Below are positions 42,801 to 57,800 of a stretch of DNA of 64,000 bases, piece by piece; the first letter of the stretch is position 1; the number at the start of each line of letters is the position of its first letter. The notes under the pieces are model-generated. The model was not told where the DNA came from. It ran no database searches and saw only the letters and a program-made list of their open reading frames with translations. The translations under genes were made by a program, and so were the position numbers. This DNA comes from Sepioteuthis lessoniana (lineage: Eukaryota; Mollusca; Cephalopoda; Myopsida; Loliginidae): positions 31,720,530 through 31,784,529 of the forward strand of contig OY757939.1 in the NCBI GenBank assembly GCA_963585895.1, in the 5' to 3' direction.

Positions 42801-45800
42801 ACTAAAATGCATAAAGTTAAAACCCATGAGATACCGTTGACAACAAAGGTTAGCAGACCAATTGATACGTTCTTGATATCAACTGTAAAAACAGTTTTAA
42901 CTCCTGAGATATCCGGTACACAAAAGGAAATATCAACCATAGATAAAGCAGGTTCACCTACCACTCACATAACAAAACAAACCTCCAAACTGTTACAAGA
43001 TTTGTTTTTTCTGGGGAAAACTACTCCAACAGATCAAGACTCTTTTACTGATCACAAAACAGTTACAACACTGCCCCCAACAGCAACTGATCAACAACTT
43101 ACCCCAGAATGTGATGTTCTGTGTGCTACGCCTGCTATAGAAGTAGATATTTTTACTACAGCACAAGAACGTTTTCTTCCAACTTCAGTAAGAAGCATTG
43201 ATTCTAAAAAGGAACCCACTACAATGTCACAGAAAAAGCCACCGAAATCAACAGTTATTCTAAAAACGGTTAAACAACTTTCTAGTATGAAAGACGAAAA
43301 AGAATATTCAGTAAGAAAAACAGACATGACCACACCTGCAATGAAAAAATATCATTCCTCGAAGGAAATACCGATTACAATCTTCACTCTAGAAAGACAA
43401 GGTTTACACACGCCAACAGGCTTTGTATCCATGCGAACTGAAGAGAAAATACCTACTAAATCTACATTTGAATCTGACTTCATTGAAACACGTGAAACAC
43501 ATTTTACGGCAGTGCCTGTACTCCAAACAGTACAGCACAGCACAACAATTCAAGCAGAAAAAAACATGTCTTCATTGCCTAAATTTCAACTATCACAGAC
43601 CGATGCAGTTGATAAAGTTCCAATTGAACTTTCATCGGCACAAAGTGACATGTTATATAGTAATATAGAAAATATGACCACAGGGATAACGACTAAAATA
43701 TCAGCTTTGTTAACATTCAAAACAACGCAAAACGATGTATCTGAGTATGAACAAACTAAGACCGACAGCATTGAAATAAAAACTTCACCAACTGACAAGC
43801 TAGTTTCAACACCAAAGACCTATAATAAAACTTTAGCACTGACTTCAAGTTTGACTGTTTTGCCAAAGGACACCATGTCTCTTGATAAGATTATCTCGGA
43901 AGAACCATCTGTTACACCTGGCGTTACCATTTCGGCAGTGCAAATAGATAGTTTAAAAACTTCACTTATCACACCAGAACCGCTATCGACAGAGATTTTA
44001 ACAAATCTGACGAGCAAGCCATTCCTGAAACCAACAAGAACGACAGCAGATTTCAGTGATCAAACAGAAAAGCTGTCATTACTCACAAAACTAACAGTAG
44101 AAATGACTTCTTCAACAATTCCTGATACTCATAGTAAATCTACAATATTAGAAAAGTTGTCATCCCCTGAATCTGCACGTATTTCTCTAAAGGAATATGA
44201 TGAGCTTCTCAGGACAAAATTACTGAGCCCAGAATACAAACCGCAATCAATAGAACATAGTACATGGGACACAACTGTTTACCCTACGACGGATAAAGCT
44301 ACAACAGCAGCTGCCACTACGCATGAACAATTTGAAATTACACCAACATCATCTCAAGAACCATACAGCAAAAAAAGCATTTCCACAACACAAACAAAAG
44401 CAAGTACTCCTTTACTGACATCATCAGCTCTATCAATAGTTGATACAACACAGATAGATACCACTCACACTAAAATGCATAAAGTTAAAACCCATGAGAT
44501 ACCGTTGACAGCAAAGGTTAGCAGACCAATTGATACGTTCTTGATATCAACTGTAAAAACAGTTTTAACTCCTGAGATATCCGGTACACAAAAGGAAATA
44601 TCAACCATAGATAAAGCAGGTTCACCTACCACTCACATAACAAAACAAACCTCCAAACTGTTACAAGATTTGTTTTTTCTGGGGAAAACTACTCCAACAG
44701 ATCAAGTCGCTTTTACTGATCACAAAACAGTTACAACACTGCCCCCAACAGCAACTGATCAACAACTTACCCCAGAATGTGATGTTCTGTGTGCTACGCC
44801 TGCTATAGAAGTAGATATTTTTACTACAGCACAAGAACGTTTTCTTTCAACTTCAGTAAGTAGCATTGATTCTGAAAAGGAACCCACTACAATGTCACAG
44901 AAAAAGCCACCGAAATCAACAGTTATTCTAAAAACGGTTAAACAACTTTCTAGTATGAAAGACGAAAAAGAATATTCAGTAAGAAAAACAGACATGACCA
45001 CACCTACAATGAAAAAATATCATTCCTTGAAGGAAATACCGATTACAATCTTCACTCTAGAAAGACAAGGTTTACACACGCCAACAGGCTTTGTATCCAT
45101 GCGAACTGAAGAGAAAATACCTACTAAATCTACATTTGAATCTGACTTCATTGAAACACGTGAAACACATTTTACGGCAGTGCCTGTACTCCAAACAATA
45201 CAGCACAGATCAACAATTCAAGCAGAAAAGAACATGTCTTCATTGCCTAAATTTCAACTATCACAGACCGATGCAGTTGATAAAGTTCCAATTGAACTTT
45301 CATCGGCACAAAGTGACATGTTATATAGTAATATAGAAAATATGACCACAGGGATAACGACTAACATATCAGCTTTGTTAACATTCAAAACAACGCAAAA
45401 CGATGTATCTGAGTATGAACAAACTACGACCGACAGCATTGAAATAAAAACTTCACCAACTGACAAGCTAGTTTCAACACCAAAAATTTATGATAAAACT
45501 TTAGCACTGACTTCAAGTTTGACTGTTTTGCCAAAAGACACTATGTCTCTTGATAAGATTATCTCGGAAGAACCATCTGTTACACCTGGCGTTACCATTT
45601 CGGCAGTGCAAATAGATAGTTTAAAAACTTCACTTATCACACCAGAACCGCTATCGACAGAGATTTTAACAAATCTGACGAGCAAGCCATTCCTAAAACC
45701 AACAAGAACGACAGCAGATTTCAGTGATCAAACAGAAAAGCTGTCATTACTCACAAAACTAACAGTAGAAATGACTTCTTCAACAATTCCTGATACTCAT

Positions 45801-48800
45801 AGTAAATCTACAATATTAGAAAAGTTGTCATCCCCTGAATCTGCACGTATTTCTCTAAAGGAATATGATGAGCTTCTCAGGACAAAATTACTGAGCCCAG
45901 AATACAAACCGCAATCAATAGAACATAGTACATGGGACACAACTGTTTACCCTACGACGGATAAAGCTACAACAGCAGCTGCCACTACGCATGAACAATT
46001 TGAAATTACACCAACATCATCTCAAGAACCATACAGCGAAAAAAGCATTTCCACAACACAAACAAAAGCAAGTACTCCTTTACTGACATCATCAGCTCTA
46101 TCAATAGTTGATACAACACAGATAGATACCACTCACACTAAAATGCATAAAGTTAAAACCCATGAGATACCGTTGACAACAAAGGTTAGCAGACCAATTG
46201 ATACGTTCTTGATATCAACTGTAAAAACAGTTTTAACTCCTGAGATATCCGGTACACAAAAGGAAATATCAACCATAGATAAAGCAGGTTCACCTACCAC
46301 TCACATAACAAAACAAACCTCCAAACTGTTACAAGATTTGTTTTTTCTGGGGAAAACTACTCCAACAGATCAAGACTCTTTTACTGATCACAAAACAGTT
46401 ACAACACTGCCCCCAACAGCAACTGATCAACAACTTACCCCAGAATGTGATATTCTGTGTGCTACGCCTGTTATAGAAGTAGATATTTTTACTACAGCAC
46501 AAGAACGTTTTCTTCCAACTTCAGTAAGTAGCATTGATTCTGAAAAGGAACCCACTACAATGTCACAGAAAAAGCCACCGAAATCAACAGTTATTCTAAA
46601 AACGGAAAAACCGATATCTAGAAAGAAGTTTGATTCAAAAACATCTTCATTAAGTACAATTGCAATGGAAACAATCCACAAAACCAAATTTAGCGATACA
46701 CATCGTACAGAAACATATCCATTGCAAATACAAACTTTGAAAGACGAGAAAGAATATTTAGTAAGAAAAACAGATATATCTACTTCTGTAATGAGTAAAT
46801 ATCATACGTCAGAGAAAATACCGACATCAACGTCCACTGTAGAAACTTTACATACCCCAAAAGACTTTCTAATAACACGAACTAAAGAGATAGTACCTAC
46901 TATATCTACATTCAAAACGGACACAATTGGTACAAGTGATGCACATTTTACTACAGTTCCGGTATTTCAAACAGTAAAACATGTTCCAACAATTCAAGCT
47001 GAAAAAAACTTATCTTCATTGCTGATATTTCGACTATCACAAACAGGTGCAGTCGAAGTTTCATCAGCACAAACTGACATGTTAGGTAGTATAGCCGAAA
47101 ATATGACCACAGAGTTAAGGACAAAGATATCACCTTTGTTAACATCTGAAACAATACGGATCGATGTATATGAGCCTGAAAAGACTCAGGTCGAGAGCAT
47201 TGAAATAAAAACTTCAAGAACTGATAAACAGGCTTCAACACCAAAAATATCTAAGAAAATATTGGCACTGATATCAAGTCTGCCGCCGAAAGATACTATG
47301 CAAACTGATAGTAGTATCTCAGAAGAACCAGCGTTTATTCATAAAACTGGCTTTATAGTTCCAACAGTAAAAACAGATAGTCGAAAACCTTCACTGGGCA
47401 AATCAAAATCTCTCTTGGCAAGAATAGTGACGAAACAAACGGGCAGAACAACCATGAAACCAAGATTAAGGACATCTGATTTCAGTGATCAAACAAAAAA
47501 GATCTCTTTTCCAACAAAAATAACAATGCAATTCGCTTCTTTAACAACCCCTGTTATCGGCAATAAATCTACAGGTTTTGAGAAGTTATCATCACTTGAA
47601 TCTGCAAGTATTTCCCAAAAGGAATATGATGAACTTCTCAGAACTAAATTAGTGAGCCCAGAATACAAGCCGCGTTCAATAGAACATAGCACATGGGACA
47701 CAACTGTTTATCCTATGACAGATAAAGTAACAACCGTTGAGGAACTAGATACAACCACACATGAACAATCTCAAATTACACCAACATCATCTCAAAAACC
47801 ATACAGCGAAAAAAACATTTCCATAACACAAACAAAAGAAAGATCTCCTTTGCTGACATCATCAGCTCTATCAATAATTAATACAACACAGATAGATACC
47901 ACACACAGCAAAATGCATATAGGTGAAACACATATGATACCGTCAACAACAAATGTTAGCAGACTAATTGATACATTACTGATGTCAACTGTAAAAGCTG
48001 TTTCAACTCATGAAGGATTAGATACACAGAAGGAAGTATTAATTATAGATAAAGCAGGTCCCCTTACCACTCATGCAACCAAACAGTTGTCTAAACTATT
48101 ACAAGATTTGATTTCGCAGGGAAGAACTATTGCAATTGACCAAACCGCTTTTACAGATTCCAAAATAGCAGTAGCATTGACAACGGCAGAAACTGATCGA
48201 CAACTTACCCCAGAGTGTGATATTCTGTGTGCTACGCCAGCAATAGAAGTAGATATTTCTTCTACAATGCAAGAATTTTCTATGCTAACTTCTTTAAGTA
48301 GCATTGATTCTGAAAAGCAACCGACTATAATGCCACAGCAAAAGTTATCGAAATCAACAGATATTTCAAAAATGGAAAAACCGCTTTCTGCAAAAAAACT
48401 TGATTCAACGACCTCTCCATTAAGTACAACTTTCATGCCGGCAATCCACAAAGTCAAATTTAGTGATACAGAGAGTACAGAAAAACACCCATTGGAAATA
48501 CAACCTTTGAAAGACGAAAAAGAATATTCAGTAAAGAAAACAGACATGTCTATATCTGCAATGAGTAAATATCATACGTCAGAAAAGGTACCGGCTACTT
48601 TCTCTACTCTTAGAAGACGAGATTTACATAGTCAAACAGATTTCGTAACCATGCGAACTGAAGAGAAAATAGCTACTCTGTCTCCATTCGAAATGGACTC
48701 AACTTATACACCTGATACACATTTCTCGGTAGTGCCTGTAATTCAAATAAAGGACATCTCAACAATTCTTTCAGACAAGAGCGTATCTTCATTGCCTACA

Positions 48801-51800
48801 TTTCAACCATCAGAAACCGATGTAGTCGATAAAATTCCAGTGGAAGTTTCTTCAGCACCAACTGACATGTTAGATAGTAAAGTAGAAAATATGACTACAG
48901 GGGTAATGACAAAGACATCAGCTTTGTTAACATCTGAAACGACACAAATCGATGTATCTGAGTATGAACAGACTGAGACAGACAGTACTGTAATAAAAAC
49001 TTCACCAACTGACCAAAAGGTTTCAACACAAAAAATATATAATAAAACTTTGGCACTGATTTCTAATCTGACACTGTTACCGAAAGTCACTATGTCAACT
49101 GATAGTATTCTATCTGACAAATCAACGTTTACACCTCAAACTGGCTTAACAATTTCGGCAACAAAAACAGATGGGTTAGAAACTTCACTGATCACATCAG
49201 AACCTCTATCGACAGATATTGTGACAAATCTGACGAGCAGGTCTTCTCTGAAATCAACAGGAACAACAGCGGATTTCATTATTCAAACAGAAAAGCTGTC
49301 ATTTCCCACAAAATTAACAATGCAATTCCCCTCTCCAAAGGTTCCAGATATTCGCAGTAAATCTACAATGTTAGAAAAGTTATCATCCCTTGAATCAACA
49401 TATATTTCTCAAAAGAAATATGATGATGTTACATCACAATTACTGAGCCCGGAACACAAGCCACGTATAATAGAGCCTAGTACATGGGACACAACTGTTT
49501 ACCCTATGACAGATAAAGCTACAACTGCAGAAGAACAAGCTGCCACCACGCATGAACAATTTGAAATTACACCAACATTATCTCAAGAACAATACAACGA
49601 AAAAAGCATTTCCACAACACTAACTAAATCAAGCACTCCTTTACTGACATCATCAGCTCTATCAATAGTAAATACAACACAGATAGATACCACTCACACT
49701 AAGATGCATATAGGTAAAACCCATGAGATACCGTCGACAACAAATATTAGCATACCAATTGCCACGTCTATGTCAACTAATAAAATATCGGGTATACAAA
49801 AGGAAATATTAACCATGGATAGAGGAAGCACACCTACCACTCAAGTCACCAAAAAGACATCCAAACGATTCCAAGATTTGGTTTCACCGAGGAAAATTAC
49901 TCAGATTGATCAAGTAGCTTTGATAGATCATAAAATAGCAACAGTATTGGCTACAGCAACAACTGATCAACAACATACCCCAGAATGTGATATTCTATGT
50001 GCTACACCTGCAGTAGAGACAGATACCTCTACTATAGTAAAAGAACTTTTTATGCAAACTTTAGTAAGCAGGACTGATTTGGAGGATTTGGAAAAGGAAA
50101 CAACTACAAAGTCGGAGCTAAAATTATCGAAATCAACGGACGTTTTAAAAACAGAAAAGCTGCTTTCTCCAAAGAAAATTGACTCGGTGACATCTTTATT
50201 AAGTACAACTGCAATGCCAGTAATCCATGCTGCTAAACTCAGTGATAAAGATCGTAAAGAAACACGCCCATTTGAAGGGGAAACTTTGCAAGACGAAAAA
50301 GAATATATGTTAAGAACATCAGAGGTTTCTACTTCTGAAATAAGTAAACATCATGAGCCAGAGCAAAAAACTACCACACTTTCCACTCTAGGAAGACGAG
50401 ATTTGCATATGCAAACAGACTTTGTAACAATGCGAACTGAAGAGGAGGGACCTACAATGGATTCATTCCAAATGCACTTCATAGATACACGTGAGAAGAA
50501 CCTCACTAAAGATCATCTATTTCAAGCAAAAAAACACGTTTCAACAATTCAAACAGATAAGAACATATCTTCACTACCTACATTTCAACCTTCACCAACT
50601 GATGCAGTTGATAAAGTTCCAATCGAAGTCTCATCCGTACAAACTGATATGTTAGAGAGTAAAGTAGAAAATATGACCACAATGATGTCATCTTTGTTAA
50701 CATCTGAAACAACACAGATCGATGTATCTGAGTATGAACAGACGAAAGCAAAAAGCATTGAAATAAAAACTTCTACAACTGACAAGCAAGTTTCAACACA
50801 AAAATCACCTGAAGAAACATTAGCGTTGACTTCAAGTCTAACTCTCCAACCTAATGCGACAATGTCAGTTGATAAGTTTCTCACTGAAAAACCAACACTT
50901 ATACCTGAAACTGACACTGCGACTTTGTCAACACATAGTATTCTTTCTGAAGAACCAGCAGATGTACTGGAAACTGACTCTGTAGTTTCAGTAAGAAAAA
51001 AAGATAGTTTAAAACGTTTACTGGAGACACCAAAATCTCTATCAACAGATACAGTCACTACTCTTATGAAGAAACCAACAGGAACGATCGCTGATTTCGC
51101 TGATGAAACAGTTAAGTTTACTTTTCACACTAAACTACCCAAACCAATCGACTCTTCAATAACACCTGGAACTCGTATTAAATCTACTATGCTTGAGAAA
51201 TTATTCTCGGAATATGTACATATTTCTCAAAGAGAATATGATGAAAGTATTAGAACGAAATTACTAAGCACAGAAATTAAGCAATATAAAACAGATCACA
51301 GTAAATGGGACACAAGTATTCACCCTATGACAGATAAATTAACATCAGAAGAGTTAGGCTCAACCACAGTTCAATCAATTGGCACGATATCATTATCATC
51401 ATCTTTATTTCCTGAATCATACACCGAAAAAAGTATTCCGATAACACAAACAAAGGAAACAGCTTCTTCGCTGACAACCTCAGCATTAATCCTTGATGCA
51501 ACACAAGCACAAGACACGGATCGCACCAAAATGCACACGGGAAAAACAGATGAGATACCGACAAAAGCAAAAGTTATCACTCCAATTTATAGGTTGATAA
51601 TATCAAGTGAAAAAGCAGTTTCAGAACAGGAACCATCGAAAACCCGAAAAGAAATATTAACAGATTCACTCCATACTCAAGCCACGAAACATACTCCAAA
51701 CCAGTTACAGGATTTGATTTCACCGGGTACAAGTCCAACACTAAAAACAAAAGAAAGAACTTTTTCGATTACAACACAGGAAGGAGACACTAGTCACAAC

Positions 51801-54800
51801 AAAATATATACTGTAAAAACATACGATATACCGTCCAAAACCAAATTTGTTTTCCTATTCGATAGGTTAATGTCAACTGATAAAGCAGTTTCGAAACGTG
51901 AAGTATCAGGAACTCAAAGAGAAAAAATAACCACTGACAAAGTAGAATCACTCACCACTCAAACAACGAAACATATACCAAAACCATCAATTGACCGAGG
52001 AACTTTAGCAGATCACAAAATACCAACAGCATTAACTACATCAGTAACTGATCCACAAATAAGTCGAAAATGTGATATTCTGTGTGCTTCGCCAGCAGTA
52101 GAGACAGGTACCTCTACAACAACGGAAGATCTTTCCATATTAATTTCATTGAGTGGGATTGATTCGGGTGATTTAGAACAGAAACCAACAACAATACCAC
52201 ATCAAAAGTCATCGAAATCAATGGACATTTTAAAAATAGAAAAACCACTTTCTACTTGGACGTTTGACTTACAGACATCTTTATTAAGTACAACTCCAAT
52301 ACCAACAATTCATGCTACTAAGCTCAGTGATACAGGTCATATAGAATCACATCAAGAGGAAATAGAAACGTCTCAAGATGAAAAAGAATATTCAATTAGA
52401 AAAACAGGTATGTCTACTACTGCAATGAGTAAATATCATACATCAGAGGTAACAGCCCCTATAATGTCCACTTTTAGAAGAGGAACTTTACACACCGAAA
52501 CTGATTTTGAAACGAGGACAACCGAAAAGGAAATACCTACATTATCCCCATTCGAAGCGCACACCACTGATACAAGTGAGAAAGACTTTACTAAACTGAC
52601 AGACTTTCAAAGAGGAAAATACCTCTCAACAATTCAAGCAGACAAGAACGTATCTTCATTGTCTACTTTTCAAACTGCATTAACTGGTGCATTTCATAAA
52701 ATTCCAATGACTGTTTCATCTATAGAAACAGATATGTTAAAAAGCCATGTAGAAAATACTACCACAATGGTGAACACTCAGACATCACATTTGTTAACAT
52801 CTGAAATACGGATGAATGTATCTGAGAAACACGCTAGTGAAAGAAAACCTCCAACTGACAAGAATATTTCAACACGAAAAACATTTAACGAAACATTCGT
52901 GTTGACTTCAAGTTTAACCCTCCAACCTAAAGAGTTCATGTCAGTTGATAATATTCTCACAGAAATACCAACAAACTCTCCCGAAACTGACTTGATAGTT
53001 TCAGCAGGAAAGTCAGATAGTCTTAAAAAACATTCAGTAAGCACATCGAACCCGCCGTCAACAGATATAGTGACGAATCTCACAAGCAGACCAATTCTGA
53101 AATCAACACTAACAACACTTTATTTTACTAACCAAACAGCTGACTTAACATTTTTCACAAAACTAATTACCTCTTCAACAACTCCTGATACTTACAATAA
53201 ATCTACAATGTTTAAGAAATTAACTATCCCTGACTCTGCACCTATTTCTCAAAAGGAATATGATGAACGTGTTAACACGAATTTACAGAGATTCAAAATC
53301 AAGCCACATACAATAGAATATAGCAAATGGAACAAAACTATTTACCCTACGACTGATAAAATAACAATTTCTGAAAAGTTACGCGCGACTACAGCTAAAC
53401 CAATGCAAATGGCAATAGCCTCATCTCCAGAATCATACACCAAAAAAAGTATTTCCGCAACAAAAGACAAAAGTTCATCTCTGAGAACATTTATTGCATC
53501 TATTACTGACACAACACCGAAAATAGACACAAGTCACACAGAAAGACATATACATAAAGCACATGATATATCAACAACAAAAGTTACCACATCAACAGAT
53601 TCCTGGATAACGTCAACTGAAAAAACAATTTCGGAATATGAAGTATCGGAAACGCATCAGAAACCATTAACCACAGTCAAAACGGATCCTCTCACCACAC
53701 AAAAACCCAAACAAACGTCAAAACTATTAAAAGATTTAATTTTACAAGAGACAACAGCTCGAAATAATCTAGGTACTTTGACAGATCACAAAATAGCAGC
53801 ATTAACTACAGCAGCAACTGATATACAGCTTAGTTCTGAATGTGATATTCTCTGTGCTACACCTGCAGTAGAGCGAGATACTTCTACTCCACCAGAAGTT
53901 CTATCCCTGCTAACTTCATGGAGTGGAACTGATTTCGGTGATTTAGAAAAGAAACCGACAACAATACCACAGAAAAAGTCATCGAAATCAATGGATATTC
54001 TAAAAACAAAAAAAACACTTTCAACTTGGACACTTAACTTACAGACATCTTTATTAAGTACAAGTCCAATCCCGGCAATCCACGAAGCAAAATTCAGCGA
54101 AGTAGATCATAAAAAATTACGACCATACAAAATAGAAACATTGCATGACGAAAAAGACAATTCAATAAGAAAAGCAGATATGACTACACCTGTTTTAAGT
54201 ACACATCATACACCAGAAAAAAAAGCAACTACTATCTCCACTCTTGCAACACTCGTCTTACATACGCAAAGGGATTTTCTAAAGATGCAAACTGAAGATG
54301 AAATACCTATGGCTGCATTGAAGCAAGATATTTTGCAAGACGAAAAAGAATATTCACCAAGTAAAACAGACATGTCTACGTCAGCAATGAGTAAATATCA
54401 TACGTCAGATAAAATACAGACTACAATCACCAGTATGGAAACGCCGGCTTTACATACTCCAACAGACTTTATAACAACGAGAAGCGTGAAAGTAATACCT
54501 ACCATAGAGACATTCGAAATACACTCGACTGATACACATCAGAAGAATTTCACAAAAGTGCCTGTACTTCAAACAGTAAAGCATGTCTCAACAATTCAAA
54601 CAGATAAAAACGTAACTTCTTTAACTACATTTCAACCTTTACAAACCAATGCCGTTGATAAAATACCAATCGAGATTTCATCGGCAGAAACCGACAAGTT
54701 AGATTGTAAAGTAGAAAATATGACTGTTGGAATAACCACAAGCTCACCATCTTTATCTACTTCTGTACCAAGTAAAACCACTGTAAAAACAACAGCTTTA

Positions 54801-57800
54801 CAAACGCAAACGGATTTTGTAACAATGCGAATTGAAGAGAAAACACCTATGTCTACATTCGAAACGGACTTAATTGATACACACAAGAAAAAATTAACTG
54901 ACGTGTCACCATTTCCAACAATAAAACGCGTCTCAACGATTGAAGTAGACCAGAATGTGTCTTCGTTGCCGACATTTCAAATTTCACAAACCGGTGCAGC
55001 TGATAAAGTTCCAATCGAGGTTTCGTCAGCACAAACCGATTTGTTAGATAATAAAGTAGAAAATATGACCTCAGGGATAACGACAAAGTTATCATCTTTG
55101 TTAACATCTGAAACAACACGGATCGATGTATCTAAGTATGAACAAACTAAGGCAGACAGCATTGAAATAAAAACTTCACCAACTGACAAGGAAGTTTTAA
55201 CACAAAAAACACCTAACGGAACATTCACGTTGACTTCACGTCTGATTCCCCTACCTAAAGGGAATATACCAGTTGATAAGATTATCAGCGAAAAACCAAC
55301 GGTTGCACCTGAAACTGTCTCTTTGTCAAGTCATATTCTCTCTGAAGGACAAACGGTTGCACATGAAAGTGGCTTTACAGTTTCTTCAGCAAAAACGGAT
55401 AGTGTAAAAATTTCACTGGAAACACCAAAATCTCTATCGACAAATACAGTGATGAATCTTATTAGCGGACCACCTCTGAAAACAACAGGAATGATAGATG
55501 ATTTTACTGTCCAAACTTTTAATTTAACATTTCCTACAGAATTAACTCAGCAAATCGACTCTTCCAAAACACCTGAAACTCGCATTAAATCAACTATACT
55601 CGAGAGGTTTTCATCTCCAGATTATGTACATATTTCTCAAAGGGGTGAAGGTGTTAACACAGAATTATCGAGTGTCGATATCAAGCCATATACAGCAGAA
55701 CATAGCAGATGGGATAAAACTATTTACCATCCGACAGATAAATTAACAATTTCAGAAAAGCTAGATGTAACTACATCTATATCATCACCACCGCCACCAC
55801 CATCATCATCATCATCATCACACGGTCCGTATACTGAAAAAAGCATTCCCACAATAAAAACAAAAGGAAGTTCTTCGCTCACGATATCCACTACATCGAT
55901 CTTTAATACAACAAAGATACAAGAGACCACTCACACCAAAATGCATATGGATGAAATACCTAAGATAGTGTCAATGTCAAAATTTATCAGCCCAATTAAT
56001 CCGTTGATAATGACAACTAAAAAATCAGTTTCAAAACAAGAAGTATTACGAACACAAAAGGAAACATTAACCACTGACATAGGAGATTCACCCACCACTG
56101 AAAAAACGAAAAATACATCAAAACAATTACAAGATTTAATTTCACCAGGGAAAACTCCGCCCATTGACAAAAAGGCTTTAACTGATCACAAAATAGTAAG
56201 AGCAATGACTACAAAAGCAAGCGATTCGCAACCTAGTTCCGAATGTGATATTCTATGTGCTACACCTGCAGTAGAAACAGACACTTCTACAATAGCACCA
56301 GAAATTTTCATGCCAACTTCATTAAGTAAGATCGACTTGCGTGATTTGGAAAAGCAACCCACAACAATGTCACCACAAATGTCATCGAAACCAACGGATA
56401 TTTTAGAAATGGATAAACAGATTTCTAGAAAGAAGTTTGATTCAAAAACATCTTCATTAAGTACAATTGCAATGGAAACAATCCACAAAACTAAATTTAG
56501 TGATACACACCGTACGGAAACACACCCATTGCAAATACAAACTTTGAAAGACGAAAAAGAATATTTAGTCAGAAAAACAGATATATCTACTTCTGCAATG
56601 AGTAAATATCATATGTCAGAGAAAATACCAACTACAATGTCCACTGTAGAAATACCAGCTTTACATACGCAAAAAGACTTTGTAACAAAGCAAACTAAAG
56701 AGATAATACCTACTATGTCTACATTCGGAACGCATCCCACTGATGCAAGTGAAATACATATTACTACAGTTCCAGTATTTCAAACTGTAAAACATGTCAC
56801 AACAATTCAAGCAGACAAAAACGTACCTTCATTGCCCACATTTAAACTTTCACAAACCAGTGCAGTTGATAAAATTCTCACTAATGTTTCATCTGTAGAA
56901 AATATAACCGCAGTGATATCCACAAGAACATCACCTTTGTTAACGTCTGAAACAAAACAGATTCATGCATATGAGCATGAACAGACTAAGAAAGAGAGCA
57001 CTCAAGTAAAAACTTCACCAAATGACAAGAAATTTTTAACACAGAAAATATATAATAAAACATTGCCGCTGATTCCAATAACGCCTCTTTATAAATTGTC
57101 CATGTCAGTTGATAAGGTTTTCACAGAAAAACCAACAGTTGCAACCGAATCTGTATTTTTTCCGACAAAAACAGACAGTTTAAAACATTCTTTGTCTACA
57201 TCAGAACCTCTGTTCAGTGATACAGTGACGACCCTGCCGAGCATACCGACTCTGAAAAGTCACGTACCAGAATTAACAGTGACAACATCTGATTTCCCTG
57301 ATCAAATAGTCGAGTTGTCATCTCAGAGAAAATTTACAAAGCAAATCACCTCTTTAACATATCCTGAATCTGCAATTAAGTCAACAATATTTGAAAAGAT
57401 TTCATCTGAATCTACACATATTTCTCAAAAGGAATATGATGAACGTGATAGAACAACGTTACTAAGCACCAAAATAAAGACACATACAATGGATCAAAGC
57501 AGATGGGATAAAAGTGTTTATCCCATGACAGATATATTAACTACAGAAGACCCTCATGAAACCAGAGAAAAATCAATGCAAACAGCAAAATCATCATCGT
57601 CACCATCATTATCTCCAGAAGCATATACTGAAAAAAGCATTTCCACAGTTCACACAGAAAAAAGAACTTCTTTACTAACAACATCAAATGATTCAGTTGT
57701 TGATACAACACAAATAAGAGACACGAGTCACACCAAAATGCATATTACAGACACACATGATATATCATCAACAGGAAAAGTTACAAGCATATATGATAGA

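Noticed and set aside
43423-45336. Two near-identical plus-strand 81-codon frames (43423-43668 and 45091-45336)
   Set aside because: They are in a different frame from the giant coding sequence and exist twice because of the 1,668-bp tandem copies.
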